Source: Flavobacterium crassostreae (GTDB taxonomy: Bacteria > Bacteroidota > Bacteroidia > Flavobacteriales > Flavobacteriaceae). From it: 64,000 nt of DNA. Position numbers and translations under genes: made by a program. The notes under the pieces were generated by a model. The model had not been told where the DNA came from and ran no database searches. It was given only the letters and a program-made list of their open reading frames with translations. Positions 37,501 through 48,944 of the stretch are shown here, piece by piece (within the stretch, counting starts at the first letter, position 1; the number at the start of each line of letters is the position of its first letter). Location of the stretch: contig NZ_CP017688.1 in NCBI RefSeq assembly GCF_001831475.1, forward strand, positions 992,001 through 1,056,000, given 5' to 3'.

Positions 37501-40500
37501 GCATCAAGCAACACAGCCGTTCCAGCAGGAAGCGTACTTTTGGGCGATACCTTAAATGGCGTAGCAGTGACAAGCGCAACTACCGATGTGACGCCAGTTA
37601 CTACAGGAAATATCTTAATCGATGTAGACGGAAACGTTACCATCGCAGCCAATACCCCAACGGGAAGTTACCCAGTAACGTACACGATTTGCGAGAGCGG
37701 GGTAAGCCCAGCGAATTGTAGCAGTGCTACGGTAACGGTAGAAGTAGTTGGAAAACTAATTGCGGTTGACGACAGCTTCGGAACACCTTTAGTACCACTA
37801 GCATCAAGCAACACAGCTGTTCCAGCAGGAAGCGTACTTTTGGGCGATACCTTAAATGGCGTAGCAGTGACAAGCGCAACTACCGATGTGACGCCAGTTA
37901 CTACAGGAAATATCTTAATCGATGTAGACGGAAACGTTACCATCGCAGCCAATACCCCAACGGGAAGTTACCCAGTAATGTACACGATTTGCGAGAGCGG
38001 GGTAAGCCCAGCGAATTGTAGCAGTGCTACGGTAACGGTAGAAGTAGTTGGAAAACTAATCGCGGTTGACGATAGCTTCGGAACACCTTTAGTACCACTA
38101 GCATCAAGCAACACAGCCGTTCCAGCAGGAAGCGTTCTTTTGGGCGATACCTTAAATGGCGTAGCAGTGACAAGCGCAACTACCGATGTGACGCCAGTTA
38201 CTACAGGAAATATCTTAATCGATGTAGACGGAAACGTTACCATCGCAGCCAATACCCCAACGGGAAGTTACCCAGTAACGTACACGATTTGCGAGAGTGG
38301 GGTAAGCCCAGCGAATTGTAGCAGTGCTACGGTAACGGTAGAAGTAGTTGGAAAACTAATCGCGGTTGACGACAGCTTCGGAACACCTTTAGTACCACTA
38401 GCATCAAGCAATACAGCTGTTCCAGCAGGAAGCGTTCTTTTGGGCGATACCTTAAATGGCGTAGCAGTGACAAGCGCAACTACCGATGTGACGCCAGTTA
38501 CTACAGGAAATATCTTAATCGATGTAGACGGAAACGTTACCATCGCAGCCAATACCCCAACGGGAAGTTACCCAGTAACGTACACGATTTGCGAGAGTGG
38601 GGTAAGCCCAGCGAATTGTAGCAGTGCTACGGTAACGGTAGAAGTAGTTGGAAAACTAATCGCGGTTGACGACAGCTTCGGAACACCTTTAGTACCACTA
38701 GCATCAAGCAACACAGCCGTTCCAGCAGGAAGCGTACTTTTGGGCGATACCTTAAATGGCGTAGCAGTGACAAGCGCAACTACCGATGTGACGCCAGTTA
38801 CTACAGGAAATATCTTAATCGATGTAGACGGAAACGTTACCATCGCAGCCAATACCCCAACGGGAAGTTACCCAGTAACGTACACGATTTGCGAGAGCGG
38901 GGTAAGCCCAGCGAATTGTAGCAGTGCTACGGTAACGGTAGAAGTAGTTGGAAAACTAATCGCGGTTGACGACAGCTTCGGAACACCTTTAGTACCACTA
39001 GCATCAAGCAACACAGCCGTTCCAGCAGGAAGCGTACTTTTGGGCGATACCTTAAATGGCGTAGCAGTGACAAGCGCAACTACCGATGTGACGCCAGTTA
39101 CTACAGGAAATATCTTAATCGATGTAGACGGAAACGTTACCATCGCAGCCAATACCCCAACGGGAAGTTACCCAGTAATGTACACGATTTGCGAGAGTGG
39201 GGTAAGCCCAGCGAATTGTAGCAGTGCTACGGTAACGGTAGAAGTAGTTGGAAAACTAATCGCGGTTGACGACAGCTTCGGAACACCTTTAGTACCACTA
39301 GCATCAAGCAACACAGCCGTTCCAGCAGGAAGCGTACTTTTGGGCGATACCTTAAATGGCGTAGCAGTGACAAGCGCAACTACCGATGTGACGCCAGTTA
39401 CTACAGGAAATATCTTAATCGATGTAGACGGAAACGTTACCATCGCAGCCAATACCCCAACGGGAAGTTACCCAGTAACGTACACGATTTGCGAGAGTGG
39501 GGTAAGCCCAGCGAATTGTAGCAGTGCTACGGTAACGGTAGAAGTAGTTGGAAAACTAATCGCGGTTGACGACAGCTTCGGAACACCTTTAGTACCACTA
39601 GCATCAAGCAATACAGCTGTTCCAGCAGGAAGCGTTCTTTTGGGCGATACCTTAAATGGCGTAGCAGTGACAAGCGCAACTACCGATGTGACGCCAGTTA
39701 CTACAGGAAATATCTTAATCGATGTAGACGGAAACGTTACCATCGCAGCCAATACCCCAACGGGAAGTTACCCAGTAACGTACACGATTTGCGAGAGTGG
39801 GGTAAGCCCAGCGAATTGTAGCAGTGCTACGGTAACGGTAGAAGTAGTTGGAAAACTAATCGCGGTTGACGACAGCTTCGGAACACCTTTAGTACCACTA
39901 GCATCAAGCAACACAGCCGTTCCAGCAGGAAGCGTACTTTTGGGCGATACCTTAAATGGCGTAGCAGTGACAAGCGCAACTACCGATGTGACGCCAGTTA
40001 CTACAGGAAATATCTTAATCGATGTAGACGGAAACGTTACCATCGCAGCCAATACCCCAACGGGAAGTTACCCAGTAACGTACACGATTTGCGAGAGTGG
40101 GGTAAGCCCAGCGAATTGTAGCAGTGCTACGGTAACGGTAGCAGTAGTTGGAAAACTAATCGCGGTTGATGATAGCCTTGGAACACCTTTAGTACCACTA
40201 GCATCAAGCAACACAGCCGTTCCAGCAGGAAGCGTACTTTTGGGCGATACCTTAAATGGCGTAGCAGTGACAAGCGCAACTACCGATGTGACGCCAGTTA
40301 CTACAGGAAATATCTTAATTGATGTAGACGGAAACGTTACCATCGCAGCCAATACCCCAACGGGAAGTTACCCAGTAACGTACACGATTTGCGAGAGCGG
40401 GGTAAGCCCAGCGAATTGTAGCAGTGCTACGGTAACGGTAGAAGTAGTTGGAAAACTAATCGCGGTTGACGATAGCTTCGGAACACCTTTAGTACCACTA

Positions 40501-43500
40501 GCATCAAGCAACACAGCTGTTCCAGCAGGAAGCGTACTTTTGGGCGATACCTTAAATGGCGTAGCAGTGACAAGCGCAACTACCGATGTGACGCCAGTTA
40601 CTACAGGAAATATCTTAATCGATGTAGACGGAAACGTTACCATCGCAGCCAATACCCCAACGGGAAGTTACCCAGTAACGTACACGATTTGCGAGAGCGG
40701 GGTAAGCCCAGCGAATTGTAGCAGTGCTACGGTAACGGTAGAAGTAGTTGGAAAACTAATCGCGGTTGATGATAGCCTCGGAACACCTTTAGTACCACTA
40801 GCATCAAGCAACACAGCCGTTCCAGCAGGAAGCGTACTTTTGGGCGATACCTTAAATGGCGTAGCAGTGACAAGCGCAACTACCGATGTGACGCCAGTTA
40901 CTACAGGAAATATCTTAATCGATGTAGACGGAAACGTTACCATCGCAGCCAATACCCCAACGGGAAGTTACCCAGTAACGTACACGATTTGCGAGAGTGG
41001 GGTAAGCCCAGCGAATTGTAGCAGTGCTACGGTAACGGTAGAAGTAGTTGGAAAACTAATCGCGGTTGACGACAGCTTCGGAACACCTTTAGTACCACTA
41101 GCATCAAGCAACACAGCCGTTCCAGCAGGAAGCGTACTTTTGGGCGATACCTTAAATGGCGTAGCAGTGACAAGCGCAACTACCGATGTGACGCCAGTTA
41201 CTACAGGAAATATCTTAATCGATGTAGACGGAAACGTTACCATCGCAGCCAATACCCCAACGGGAAGTTACCCAGTAACGTACACGATTTGCGAGAGTGG
41301 GGTAAGCCCAGCGAATTGTAGCAGTGCTACGGTAACGGTAGCAGTAGTTGGAAAACTAATCGCGGTTGATGATAGCCTTGGAACACCTTTAGTACCACTA
41401 GCATCAAGCAACACAGCCGTTCCAGCAGGAAGCGTACTTTTGGGCGATACCTTAAATGGCGTAGCAGTGACAAGCGCAACTACCGATGTGACGCCAGTTA
41501 CTACAGGAAATATCTTAATTGATGTAGACGGAAACGTTACCATCGCAGCCAATACCCCAACGGGAAGTTACCCAGTAACGTACACGATTTGCGAGAGCGG
41601 GGTAAGCCCAGCGAATTGTAGCAGTGCTACGGTAACGGTAGAAGTAGTTGGAAAACTAATCGCGGTTGACGATAGCTTCGGAACACCTTTAGTACCACTA
41701 GCATCAAGCAACACAGCTGTTCCAGCAGGAAGCGTACTTTTGGGCGATACCTTAAATGGCGTAGCAGTGACAAGCGCAACTACCGATGTGACGCCAGTTA
41801 CTACAGGAAATATCTTAATTGATGTAGACGGAAACGTTACCATCGCAGCCAATACCCCAACGGGAAGTTACCCAGTAACGTACACGATTTGCGAGAGCGG
41901 GGTAAGCCCAGCGAATTGTAGCAGTGCTACGGTAACGGTAGAAGTAGTTGGAAAACTAATCGCGGTTGATGATAGCCTTGGAACACCTTTAGTACCACTA
42001 GCATCAAGCAACACAGCTGTTCCAGCAGGAAGCGTACTTTTGGGCGATACCTTAAATGGCGTAGCAGTGACAAGCGCAACTACCGATGTGACGCCAGTTA
42101 CTACAGGAAATATCTTAATCGATGTAGACGGAAACGTTACCATCGCAGCCAATACCCCAACGGGAAGTTACCCAGTAACGTACACGATTTGCGAGAGTGG
42201 GGTAAGCCCAGCGAATTGTAGCAGTGCTACGGTAACGGTAGCAGTAGTTGGAAAACTAATCGCGGTTGATGATAGCCTTGGAACACCTTTAGTACCACTA
42301 GCATCAAGCAACACAGCCGTTCCAGCAGGAAGCGTACTTTTGGGCGATACCTTAAATGGCGTAGCAGTGACAAGCGCAACTACCGATGTGACGCCAGTTA
42401 CTACAGGAAATATCTTAATTGATGTAGACGGAAACGTTACCATCGCAGCCAATACCCCAACGGGAAGTTACCCAGTAACGTACACGATTTGCGAGAGCGG
42501 GGTAAGCCCAGCGAATTGTAGCAGTGCTACGGTAACGGTAGAAGTAGTTGGAAAACTAATCGCGGTTGACGATAGCTTCGGAACACCTTTAGTACCACTA
42601 GCATCAAGCAACACAGCTGTTCCAGCAGGAAGCGTACTTTTGGGCGATACCTTAAATGGCGTAGCAGTGACAAGCGCAACTACCGATGTGACGCCAGTTA
42701 CTACAGGAAATATCTTAATCGATGTAGACGGAAACGTTACCATCGCAGCCAATACCCCAACGGGAAGTTACCCAGTAACGTACACGATTTGCGAGAGCGG
42801 GGTAAGCCCAGCGAATTGTAGCAGTGCTACGGTAACGGTAGAAGTAGTTGGAAAACTAATCGCGGTTGACGATAGCTTCGGAACACCTTTAGTACCACTA
42901 GCATCAAGCAACACAGCTGTTCCAGCAGGAAGCGTACTTTTGGGCGATACCTTAAATGGCGTAGCAGTGACAAGCGCAACTACCGATGTGACGCCAGTTA
43001 CTACAGGAAATATCTTAATTGATGTAGACGGAAACGTTACCATCGCAGCCAATACCCCAACGGGAAGTTACCCAGTAACGTACACGATTTGCGAGAGTGG
43101 GGTAAGCCCAGCGAATTGTAGCAGTGCTACGGTAACGGTAGAAGTAGTTGGAAAACTAATCGCGGTTGACGACAGCTTCGGAACACCTTTAGTACCACTA
43201 GCATCAAGCAACACAGCCGTTCCAGCAGGAAGCGTTCTTTTGGGCGATACCTTAAATGGCGTAGCAGTGACAAGCGCAACTACCGATGTGACGCCAGTTA
43301 CTACAGGAAATATCTTAATCGATGTAGACGGAAACGTTACCATCGCAGCCAATACCCCAACGGGAAGCTACCCAGTAACGTACACGATTTGCGAGAGTGG
43401 GGTAAGCCCAGCGAATTGTAGCAGTGCTACGGTAACGGTAGAAGTAGTTGGAAAACTAATCGCGGTTGACGATAGCTTCGGAACACCTTTAGTACCACTA

Positions 43501-45924
43501 GCATCAAGCAACACAGCCGTTCCAGCAGGAAGCGTACTTTTGGGCGATACCTTAAATGGCGTAGCAGTGACAAGCGCAACTACCGATGTGACGCCAGTTA
43601 CTACAGGAAATATCTTAATCGATGTAGACGGAAACGTTACCATCGCAGCCAATACCCCAACGGGAAGTTACCCAGTAACGTACACGATTTGCGAGAGTGG
43701 GGTAAGCCCAGCGAATTGTAGCAGTGCTACGGTAACGGTAGAAGTAGTTGGAAAACTAATCGCGGTTGACGACAGCTTCGGAACACCTTTAGTACCACTA
43801 GCATCAAGCAACACAGCCGTTCCAGCAGGAAGCGTACTTTTGGGCGATACCTTAAATGGCGTAGCAGTGACAAGCGCAACTACCGATGTGACGCCAGTTA
43901 CTACAGGAAATATCTTAATCGATGTAGACGGAAACGTTACCATCGCAGCCAATACCCCAACGGGAAGTTACCCAGTAATGTACACGATTTGCGAGAGTGG
44001 GGTAAGCCCAGCGAATTGTAGCAGTGCTACGGTAACGGTAGAAGTAGTTGGAAAACTAATCGCGGTTGACGACAGCTTCGGAACACCTTTAGTACCACTA
44101 GCATCAAGCAACACAGCCGTTCCAGCAGGAAGCGTACTTTTGGGCGATACCTTAAATGGCGTAGCAGTGACAAGCGCAACTACCGATGTGACGCCAGTTA
44201 CTACAGGAAATATCTTAATCGATGTAGACGGAAACGTTACCATCGCAGCCAATACCCCAACGGGAAGTTACCCAGTAACGTACACGATTTGCGAGAGTGG
44301 GGTAAGCCCAGCGAATTGTAGCAGTGCTACGGTAACGGTAGAAGTAGTTGGAAAACTAATCGCGGTTGACGACAGCTTCGGAACACCTTTAGTACCACTA
44401 GCATCAAGCAACACAGCCGTTCCAGCAGGAAGCGTTCTTTTGGGCGATACCTTAAATGGCGTAGCAGTGACAAGCGCAACTACCGATGTGACGCCAGTTA
44501 CTACAGGAAATATCTTAATCGATGTAGACGGAAACGTTACCATCGCAGCCAATACCCCAACGGGAAGCTACCCAGTAACGTACACGATTTGCGAGAGTGG
44601 GGTAAGCCCAGCGAATTGTAGCAGTGCTACGGTAACGGTAGAAGTAGTTGGAAAACTAATCGCGGTTGACGACAGCTTCGGAACACCTTTAGTACCACTA
44701 GCATCAAGCAACACAGCCGTTCCAGCAGGAAGCGTACTTTTGGGCGATACCTTAAATGGCGTAGCAGTGACAAGCGCAACTACCGATGTGACGCCAGTTA
44801 CTACAGGAAATATCTTAATCGATGTAGACGGAAACGTTACCATCGCAGCCAATACCCCAACGGGAAGTTACCCAGTAACGTACACGATTTGCGAGAGCGG
44901 GGTAAGCCCAGCGAATTGTAGCAGTGCTACGGTAACGGTAGAAGTAGTTGGAAAACTAATCGCGGTTGACGATATTGTAAATACCCCGATAAGTGGTGTA
45001 TTAGGTGGAGATACAGGTATTAATGTTTTGGGTAATGATCTACTAAATAATAGTGTTTTAAACCCGTTAAGTATTACATTAATTCCGGTTAATAATGGTC
45101 CATTGACTGTAAATTCCGACGGAAGTTTATTTATAGACGCAAATACTCCAGCGGGTAATTACACAGTAAGTTATACTATTTGTGAAGTATTAAATACGGC
45201 TAATTGTTCTCAAGCAACTATTTCTATAATTGTACAAGAACTTCCTAGTATTTCATTGATCAAGCGTGCTATTTTCGAAGACAATAATGGCGATGGTTTT
45301 GCTCAAGCAGGCGAGACGGTTCGTTATAGTTTTGAGATCAAGAACACGGGTAATGTGGTTTTATCGTCTGTATTTGTTACAGATAATTTAGCAGGTCTTG
45401 TTTTATCTGGTAACCCTATTGCAAGTTTAAATCCTGGAGAAGTAAACACTAGCTCGTACAGTGCGGTATACAGTTTACAGCAATCGGATATTAATTTAGG
45501 CAAGGTTGTTAACCAAGCATTGGTTAGTGGAACAAGTCCAGATGCAGTAGTAGTTACCGATTTATCGGATGATTCTAGTGAGTTAGGAGATCAAGCTACC
45601 GTGCTGGGTATAAAAGGCTGTGAGATAGAAGTCTTTAATGCAGTTGCACCAAACGGAAATGGAGACAACAAAGTCTTTAGAGTACGTGGTTTAGAATGTT
45701 ATGTAGACAATAGCGTAGAGATCTACAACCGTTGGGGCGTATTGGTATTTGAGGCGCAAGGCTATAATAATACCGATAAAGCTTTTAGAGGTAGATCTGA
45801 AGGAAGAGTTACTGTAAAAACATCCGAAGAATTACCAGAAGGTACTTATTATTATATTTTGAGATACAAAGATGGAGGATCCGTTTTGCAGGAGAAATCA
45901 GGATATTTATATATAAACAGATAA
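31567..45924 (+). CDS. giant repetitive secreted adhesin with T9SS type B sorting domain
   Basis: A 4785-residue cell-surface protein. Signal peptide 1-26 (ending LNAQ). Choice-of-anchor L domain at about 30-300 ([20 protein letters not shown]). Three DUF11 repeats at 304-658; the second and third are almost identical. Then 38 nearly identical 100-residue Ig/cadherin-like units at 664-4463 ([20 protein letters not shown] ... [15 protein letters not shown]), each with a Cys pair 10 residues apart. A diverged 39th unit lies at 4464-4558, a DUF11-like domain at about 4560-4675, and a gliding-motility-associated CHU_C domain (type B T9SS signal) from about 4684 to the end ([11 protein letters not shown] ... 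GYLYINR). It resembles SprB-type adhesins in plan. The two genes behind it probably serve its export. Confidence 0.92.
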   Translation: MKIKLLSTIIKLFCIGFIFNYADLNAQVSFTSNPSNAQLNAVMSGPGITLTGGVLTGGATETSIRANQVAAFTNGIVGAGLQIFDGGYFSTGRASFELTSKNTATTSSYDNPTGGVNPTDVDLSSIDPGATNDLVSYVFTVTLGPSIYGLEVIYQFGSEEYPDYVGSSYNDAFGFFISGPGIVGNKNLAVLPNGNATSINKVNAGFPGASGNPPIASFDGSQSGLYINNGHTTAMTGGAFNTNTNPGPSPIHVEFNGITKLIKSSILNLVPGGTYAFKIVIADSGDSTYDSGVFIDQLKGLSLTDLAIVKTVSNSSPNVGDNVTFNLTASNSGPSLGSGIVVNDLLPSGYTFVSATPSAGSYASGTGVWSVGTLASGSNATLSIVATVKATGSYTNTATITSPDSDPTPGNNTSTVTPVPVPKSNISVVKTVNNATPDVGNNVVFTIVASNAGPSAATSVVVNDLLPSGYTYVSSTVSTGTYNSATGVWAVGNLATGASQTLTVTALVKATGSYANIANITASESDPTPGNNTSTVTPVPVPKSNISVVKTVNNATPDVGNNVVFTIVASNAGPSAATSVVVNDLLPSGYTYVSSTVSTGTYNSATGVWAVGNLATGASQTLTVTALVKATGSYANIANITASESDPTPGNNTSTVTPVPINVLIAVDDSFGTPLVPLASSNTAVPAGSVLLGDTLNGVAVTSATTDVTPVTTGNILIDVDGNVTIAANTPTGSYPVTYTICESGVSPANCSSATVTVEVVGKLIAVDDSFGTPLVPLASSNTAVPAGSVLLGDTLNGVAVTSATTDVTPVTTGNILIDVDGNVTIAANTPTGSYPVTYTICESGVSPANCSSATVTVAVVGKLIAVDDSFGTPLVPLASSNTAVPAGSVLLGDTLNGVAVTSATTDVTPVTTGNILIDVDGNVTIAANTPTGSYPVMYTICESGVSPANCSSATVTVEVVGKLIAVDDSLGTPLVPLASSNTAVPAGSVLLGDTLNGVAVTSATTDVTPVTTGNILIDVDGNVTIAANTPTGSYPVTYTICESGVSPANCSSATVTVAVVGKLIAVDDSFGTPLVPLASSNTAVPAGSVLLGDTLNGVAVTSATTDVTPVTTGNILIDVDGNVTIAANTPTGSYPVTYTICESGVSPANCSSATVTVEVVGKLIAVDDSFGTPLVPLASSNTAVPAGSVLLGDTLNGVAVTSATTDVTPVTTGNILIDVDGNVTIAANTPTGSYPVTYTICESGVSPANCSSATVTVEVVGKLIAVDDSLGTPLVPLASSNTAVPAGSVLLGDTLNGVAVTSATTDVTPVTTGNILIDVDGNVTIAANTPTGSYPVTYTICESGVSPANCSSATVTVEVVGKLIAVDDSFGTPLVPLASSNTAVPAGSVLLGDTLNGVAVTSATTDVTPVTTGNILIDVDGNVTIAANTPTGSYPVTYTICESGVSPANCSSATVTVEVVGKLIAVDDSLGTPLVPLASSNTAVPAGSVLLGDTLNGVAVTSATTDVTPVTTGNILIDVDGNVTIAANTPTGSYPVTYTICESGVSPANCSSATVTVEVVGKLIAVDDSFGTPLVPLASSNTAVPAGSVLLGDTLNGVAVTSATTDVTPVTTGNILIDVDGNVTIAANTPTGSYPVTYTICESGVSPANCSSATVTVEVVGKLIAVDDSFGTPLVPLASSNTAVPAGSVLLGDTLNGVAVTSATTDVTPVTTGNILIDVDGNVTIAANTPTGSYPVTYTICESGVSPANCSSATVTVEVVGKLIAVDDSFGTPLVPLASSNTAVPAGSVLLGDTLNGVAVTSATTDVTPVTTGNILIDVDGNVTIAANTPTGSYPVTYTICESGVSPANCSSATVTVEVVGKLIAVDDSFGTPLVPLASSNTAVPAGSVLLGDTLNGVAVTSATTDVTPVTTGNILIDVDGNVTIAANTPTGSYPVTYTICESGVSPANCSSATVTVAVVGKLIAVDDSFGTPLVPLASSNTAVPAGSVLLGDTLNGVAVTSATTDVTPVTTGNILIDVDGNVTIAANTPTGSYPVTYTICESGVSPANCSSATVTVEVVGKLIAVDDSFGTPLVPLASSNTAVPAGSVLLGDTLNGVAVTSATTDVTPVTTGNILIDVDGNVTIAANTPTGSYPVMYTICESGVSPANCSSATVTVEVVGKLIAVDDSFGTPLVPLASSNTAVPAGSVLLGDTLNGVAVTSATTDVTPVTTGNILIDVDGNVTIAANTPTGSYPVTYTICESGVSPANCSSATVTVEVVGKLIAVDDSFGTPLVPLASSNTAVPAGSVLLGDTLNGVAVTSATTDVTPVTTGNILIDVDGNVTIAANTPTGSYPVTYTICESGVSPANCSSATVTVEVVGKLIAVDDSFGTPLVPLASSNTAVPAGSVLLGDTLNGVAVTSATTDVTPVTTGNILIDVDGNVTIAANTPTGSYPVTYTICESGVSPANCSSATVTVEVVGKLIAVDDSFGTPLVPLASSNTAVPAGSVLLGDTLNGVAVTSATTDVTPVTTGNILIDVDGNVTIAANTPTGSYPVMYTICESGVSPANCSSATVTVEVVGKLIAVDDSFGTPLVPLASSNTAVPAGSVLLGDTLNGVAVTSATTDVTPVTTGNILIDVDGNVTIAANTPTGSYPVTYTICESGVSPANCSSATVTVEVVGKLIAVDDSFGTPLVPLASSNTAVPAGSVLLGDTLNGVAVTSATTDVTPVTTGNILIDVDGNVTIAANTPTGSYPVTYTICESGVSPANCSSATVTVEVVGKLIAVDDSFGTPLVPLASSNTAVPAGSVLLGDTLNGVAVTSATTDVTPVTTGNILIDVDGNVTIAANTPTGSYPVTYTICESGVSPANCSSATVTVAVVGKLIAVDDSLGTPLVPLASSNTAVPAGSVLLGDTLNGVAVTSATTDVTPVTTGNILIDVDGNVTIAANTPTGSYPVTYTICESGVSPANCSSATVTVEVVGKLIAVDDSFGTPLVPLASSNTAVPAGSVLLGDTLNGVAVTSATTDVTPVTTGNILIDVDGNVTIAANTPTGSYPVTYTICESGVSPANCSSATVTVEVVGKLIAVDDSLGTPLVPLASSNTAVPAGSVLLGDTLNGVAVTSATTDVTPVTTGNILIDVDGNVTIAANTPTGSYPVTYTICESGVSPANCSSATVTVEVVGKLIAVDDSFGTPLVPLASSNTAVPAGSVLLGDTLNGVAVTSATTDVTPVTTGNILIDVDGNVTIAANTPTGSYPVTYTICESGVSPANCSSATVTVAVVGKLIAVDDSLGTPLVPLASSNTAVPAGSVLLGDTLNGVAVTSATTDVTPVTTGNILIDVDGNVTIAANTPTGSYPVTYTICESGVSPANCSSATVTVEVVGKLIAVDDSFGTPLVPLASSNTAVPAGSVLLGDTLNGVAVTSATTDVTPVTTGNILIDVDGNVTIAANTPTGSYPVTYTICESGVSPANCSSATVTVEVVGKLIAVDDSLGTPLVPLASSNTAVPAGSVLLGDTLNGVAVTSATTDVTPVTTGNILIDVDGNVTIAANTPTGSYPVTYTICESGVSPANCSSATVTVAVVGKLIAVDDSLGTPLVPLASSNTAVPAGSVLLGDTLNGVAVTSATTDVTPVTTGNILIDVDGNVTIAANTPTGSYPVTYTICESGVSPANCSSATVTVEVVGKLIAVDDSFGTPLVPLASSNTAVPAGSVLLGDTLNGVAVTSATTDVTPVTTGNILIDVDGNVTIAANTPTGSYPVTYTICESGVSPANCSSATVTVEVVGKLIAVDDSFGTPLVPLASSNTAVPAGSVLLGDTLNGVAVTSATTDVTPVTTGNILIDVDGNVTIAANTPTGSYPVTYTICESGVSPANCSSATVTVEVVGKLIAVDDSFGTPLVPLASSNTAVPAGSVLLGDTLNGVAVTSATTDVTPVTTGNILIDVDGNVTIAANTPTGSYPVTYTICESGVSPANCSSATVTVEVVGKLIAVDDSFGTPLVPLASSNTAVPAGSVLLGDTLNGVAVTSATTDVTPVTTGNILIDVDGNVTIAANTPTGSYPVTYTICESGVSPANCSSATVTVEVVGKLIAVDDSFGTPLVPLASSNTAVPAGSVLLGDTLNGVAVTSATTDVTPVTTGNILIDVDGNVTIAANTPTGSYPVMYTICESGVSPANCSSATVTVEVVGKLIAVDDSFGTPLVPLASSNTAVPAGSVLLGDTLNGVAVTSATTDVTPVTTGNILIDVDGNVTIAANTPTGSYPVTYTICESGVSPANCSSATVTVEVVGKLIAVDDSFGTPLVPLASSNTAVPAGSVLLGDTLNGVAVTSATTDVTPVTTGNILIDVDGNVTIAANTPTGSYPVTYTICESGVSPANCSSATVTVEVVGKLIAVDDSFGTPLVPLASSNTAVPAGSVLLGDTLNGVAVTSATTDVTPVTTGNILIDVDGNVTIAANTPTGSYPVTYTICESGVSPANCSSATVTVEVVGKLIAVDDIVNTPISGVLGGDTGINVLGNDLLNNSVLNPLSITLIPVNNGPLTVNSDGSLFIDANTPAGNYTVSYTICEVLNTANCSQATISIIVQELPSISLIKRAIFEDNNGDGFAQAGETVRYSFEIKNTGNVVLSSVFVTDNLAGLVLSGNPIASLNPGEVNTSSYSAVYSLQQSDINLGKVVNQALVSGTSPDAVVVTDLSDDSSELGDQATVLGIKGCEIEVFNAVAPNGNGDNKVFRVRGLECYVDNSVEIYNRWGVLVFEAQGYNNTDKAFRGRSEGRVTVKTSEELPEGTYYYILRYKDGGSVLQEKSGYLYINR
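32821..33540 (+). repeat. tandem pair of 360-bp DUF11 units
   Basis: Two 360-bp blocks (32821-33180 and 33181-33540), each coding 120 residues. I count three base differences by eye (near 33103/33463, 33145/33505 and 33168/33528). This is a recent in-frame duplication, separate from the 300-bp array. The first DUF11 unit (about 32476-32820) is clearly older and diverged. Confidence 0.9.
33556..44955 (+). repeat. 38-copy tandem array of 300-bp units inside the adhesin gene
   Basis: Unit length is exactly 300 bp for all 38 copies with no indel, so the frame is kept across 11.4 kb. Differences are few and recurrent: Phe/Leu (copies 4, 7, 9, 23, 25, 27, 29 and 30 have Leu), Thr/Met (copies 3, 15, 19 and 35 have Met), Glu/Ala near the end (copies 2, 4, 13, 22, 26 and 29 have Ala), plus a handful of silent sites. 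The Ile codon at unit position 4-6 is ATT in copies 2, 3, 5 and 7-15, and ATC in 1, 4, 6 and 16-38. Base composition is visibly richer in G+C than the flanks. Copy number depends on correct assembly. Confidence 0.95.
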
Positions 45925-45952
45925 TTAACCATACTATAAAAAACAAGAAAAT

Positions 45953-46879
45953 ATGCGAGCGAAATTAATATTATTCTTAGTGCTATTATCTGGATTGATT
46001 CATGCACAGCAAGATTCTCAGTTTACCCAATATATGTACAATACCATCCAGGTAAATCCGGCCTATGCAGGATCGCGGCAAGCCATGAGTATTTTTGCAT
46101 TACACCGTACCCAATGGGTAGGCTTGGATGGCGCACCAGTAACCAACACGGCATCGTTACATACTCCCATAAACGGGACCAATGTAGGGTTAGGGCTCTC
46201 GGTTATAAACGACAGGATAGGACCTTCAGACGAGAGCAACATCGCCGTTGATTTTTCGTACAGCATACCTACCTCCGATAGCTATAAGTTGTCTTTTGGA
46301 ATAAAAGGATCCGCAAATTTGTTAAATGTAGATTTTAACAAGCTGCACCAATATGACAAAAACGACTACAGCTTTGAGAAAAACATAGACAACAAATTCT
46401 CACCCAATGTAGGAGTTGGTTTATACTGGCATTCGGATAAAAATTATTTAGGAATCTCCGCACCTAATTTATTAGAGACCAAACATTTTGATAAATATGC
46501 AGGTACAGGAGCAATTTCACATATTGCCAGAGAAAGAATTCATTACTACATAACAGCAGGACATGTCTTTGATTTGCGTAGCAACATAAAATTCAAGCCA
46601 GCAATACTAACAAAAATTGTTCAAGGTGCCCCGCTGCAAGTAGACCTTTCTGGAAACTTTTTATTTAATGAAAAAGTTACCCTAGGCCTTGCTTATAGAT
46701 GGAGCGCAGCACTAAGCGCTTTAGTAGGATTTCAAGCAAGTGACTCTTGGTTTATAGGCTATGGCTATGATTTAGAAACAACACGTTTATCCAATTATAA
46801 CTCAGGATCCCATGAGATTTTCTTACGATACGAGTTATTCAATAAATACAATAAAATGATTTCCCCAAGATTTTTCTAA
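45953..46879 (+). CDS. PorP/SprF-family T9SS outer-membrane protein
   Basis: A 308-residue member of the type IX secretion membrane protein PorP/SprF family. Signal peptide MRAKLILFLVLLSGLIHAQ, followed by the family opening DSQFTQYMYNTIQVNPAYAG and then a beta-barrel ending in LFNKYNKMISPRFF with terminal Phe. In Flavobacterium johnsoniae, SprF is needed for secretion of the SprB adhesin, and type B sorting domains depend on a neighbouring SprF-like partner. This gene sits 28 nt after the adhesin stop, so it is the likely dedicated partner of that adhesin. Confidence 0.93.
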   Translation: MRAKLILFLVLLSGLIHAQQDSQFTQYMYNTIQVNPAYAGSRQAMSIFALHRTQWVGLDGAPVTNTASLHTPINGTNVGLGLSVINDRIGPSDESNIAVDFSYSIPTSDSYKLSFGIKGSANLLNVDFNKLHQYDKNDYSFEKNIDNKFSPNVGVGLYWHSDKNYLGISAPNLLETKHFDKYAGTGAISHIARERIHYYITAGHVFDLRSNIKFKPAILTKIVQGAPLQVDLSGNFLFNEKVTLGLAYRWSAALSALVGFQASDSWFIGYGYDLETTRLSNYNSGSHEIFLRYELFNKYNKMISPRFF

Positions 46880-46891
46880 AACTACTTACAT

Positions 46892-48832
46892 ATGAAACCA
46901 AAACCAATACTATACAGCTTGCTCCTATTAGTCCTAACAGACCTAAGCTATGGACAAAATAGCAAAACCACAAGAGCAGATAAGAAGTATGACAACTACG
47001 CTTACGTGGATGCCATTACCACCTACGAGAAATTAGCCTCTCGAGGCTACGAAGACCAGGCAATGTTTCAAAAATTAGGGAACGCCTATTATTTTACAGC
47101 AGATCTAAACAAAGCCGCTCAGTGGTACGAAGCCTTATTTAAACTAAATCCAGACCAAGAGGCAGAGTATTGTTACCGATATTCCCAAGCATTGAAAGCC
47201 TCCGGCGATTATAAAAAAGCCGATAAAATGCTGGAATTGTTTCAGAGCAAATCCGGGAACGATCTACGAGCCAAACTGTTTAAAGAAAACCCAGACTACC
47301 TCTCTGTAATCAAGGCCAATTCTGGACGCTTCACCATCGAAGATGCAGGAATCAATTCCAACTACTCCGATTATGGCGCCTCAATAGTAGACGATAAGTT
47401 AGTTTTTGCCTCTGCTAGAGACACCGGAGGAGCCTTCAAAAAAGTCTTTAGATGGACCAACCAATCCTTCACCAACCTATACGCTTCGGATATAGATGCA
47501 GAAGGAAACCTAGGAGCACCAAAACGCTTTGAAAAAGCAATCAACTCCAAATTTCATGAATCTACCCCTGTTTTTACCAAAGACGGTAAGACCATGTATT
47601 TTACCAGAAACAACTATTTAGAAGGAAAGAAAGGCAAAGACGCCCAACGCATCACCTTATTAAAACTATACAAAGCCAATCTAGTAGATGACAAATGGAG
47701 CAATGTAACCGAACTGCCTTTTAATAGTGACAATTATAGCGTAGCCCATCCCGCATTAAGCGTAGACGAGCAAACGCTATACTTTGCCTCCGACATGCCT
47801 GGCACACTAGGGCAATCGGATTTATTTAAAGTAACTATTTTAAAAAATGGAGGCTACTCAAGCCCAGAGAATTTAGGATCTGGAATAAACACCGAGGGTA
47901 GAGAAACCTTTCCATTTATATCCCAAGAAGGAGAATTGTATTTTGCCTCAGACGGAAGACCTGGGCTAGGAGGATTGGATATTTATGTAGCCACAGCAGA
48001 CAAAAAAGGGGGATTTAATAGCATAGAAAACGTAGGAGCGCCAGTGAATAGCAATACAGACGATTTTTCTTTTTTAATCAACAGCCAAAACCGTAAAGGT
48101 TTTTTTACCTCCAATAGATCCGGAGGGCACGGTTATGATGATATTTATAAATTTGTAGAAACAAAGAAACTCGCCTGTAACCAAGCCTTAAGTGGGGTGA
48201 TAACGGATTTGGATAGCAAAGAAATCCTGGTTGGATCAAAAGTAATGCTATTTGACGAAAAATTTGCCATCTTGGAACAAACCACCACCGATGCAAATGG
48301 ATTGTATGGTTTTGAGGTTTTTTGTAACAAAAAATATTACGTAAGAGCAGAGAAAGAAGCCTACGAGACCAATGAATCCAATATTACTATTGCCAAAACT
48401 ACCGGAGCAAGCAGTTTGCCTATTGCATTATCCAAACGCATTAAGATGGTAGGAGTTGGTTCGGATTTAGCCAAAACATTAAACATACCTATTATTTATT
48501 TTGATCTAGATAAATCCAACATTCGTAAAGATGCAGAATTTGAATTAGAGAAAATTTTGATAGTGATGAATGACAATCCAAAGATGAAAGTAGACATACG
48601 TTCGCATACCGATAGCAGACAAACCAACCGCTACAATGAAGCCCTATCGGATAGAAGAGCCCAATCTACGCGTGCTTGGTTAATAGCCAAAGGGATTGCT
48701 AAAGAACGACTAACAGCCAAAGGATATGGAGAGTCACAACTAATAAACGGCTGTGCCGACGGCGTGGCATGTTCTGAAGCAGAACACCAAGCCAACAGAC
48801 GTAGTGAGTTTATTGTTGTTGCAATAGAATAA
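46892..48832 (+). CDS. PorE-like TPR/PD40/OmpA-domain protein
   Basis: A 646-residue envelope protein. Signal peptide to about residue 21 (ending LSYGQ), TPR-like helices at about 30-125, a WD40/PD40 propeller at about 150-425 (LVFASARDTGG, MYFTRNNY, LYFASDMPGTLGQSDLF, LYFASDGRPGLGGLDIY), a carboxypeptidase-regulatory-like beta domain at about 432-515, and a C-terminal OmpA peptidoglycan-binding domain (IYFDLDKSNIRKDAEFELEK; SHTDSRQTNRYNEALSDRRA). This order matches PorE of the Porphyromonas T9SS, which links the machinery to peptidoglycan. It is 12 nt from the PorP/SprF gene and forms an operon with the adhesin. Confidence 0.9.
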   Translation: MKPKPILYSLLLLVLTDLSYGQNSKTTRADKKYDNYAYVDAITTYEKLASRGYEDQAMFQKLGNAYYFTADLNKAAQWYEALFKLNPDQEAEYCYRYSQALKASGDYKKADKMLELFQSKSGNDLRAKLFKENPDYLSVIKANSGRFTIEDAGINSNYSDYGASIVDDKLVFASARDTGGAFKKVFRWTNQSFTNLYASDIDAEGNLGAPKRFEKAINSKFHESTPVFTKDGKTMYFTRNNYLEGKKGKDAQRITLLKLYKANLVDDKWSNVTELPFNSDNYSVAHPALSVDEQTLYFASDMPGTLGQSDLFKVTILKNGGYSSPENLGSGINTEGRETFPFISQEGELYFASDGRPGLGGLDIYVATADKKGGFNSIENVGAPVNSNTDDFSFLINSQNRKGFFTSNRSGGHGYDDIYKFVETKKLACNQALSGVITDLDSKEILVGSKVMLFDEKFAILEQTTTDANGLYGFEVFCNKKYYVRAEKEAYETNESNITIAKTTGASSLPIALSKRIKMVGVGSDLAKTLNIPIIYFDLDKSNIRKDAEFELEKILIVMNDNPKMKVDIRSHTDSRQTNRYNEALSDRRAQSTRAWLIAKGIAKERLTAKGYGESQLINGCADGVACSEAEHQANRRSEFIVVAIE

Positions 48833-48876
48833 TATTTAAAGCTATAGCCAGTAGTCAAAAGCTACTGCACAAGCCT

Positions 48877-48924
48877 AAAACCCCCAAGGATAACTTAAGT
48901 ATTCAAGTTATCCTTGGGGGTTTA
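48877..48924. terminator. strong bidirectional terminator
   Basis: AAACCCCCAAGGATAACTT and its complement form a 19-bp stem with a short loop between convergent genes. This is the most stable hairpin seen in the window. Confidence 0.9.
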
Positions 48925-48944
48925 TTACTACCTACAAATAGCGA

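Noticed and set aside
33465..44852. Thirty-eight antisense open frames of 94-95 codons, one per adhesin repeat
   Set aside because: They are the reverse reading of the 300-bp unit. Their sequence and spacing follow entirely from the coding repeat, and they have no start signals or independent conservation.
33556..44955. Tandem array considered as CRISPR or satellite DNA
   Set aside because: Units are 300 bp, directly adjacent, with no spacers, and encode a continuous protein frame.
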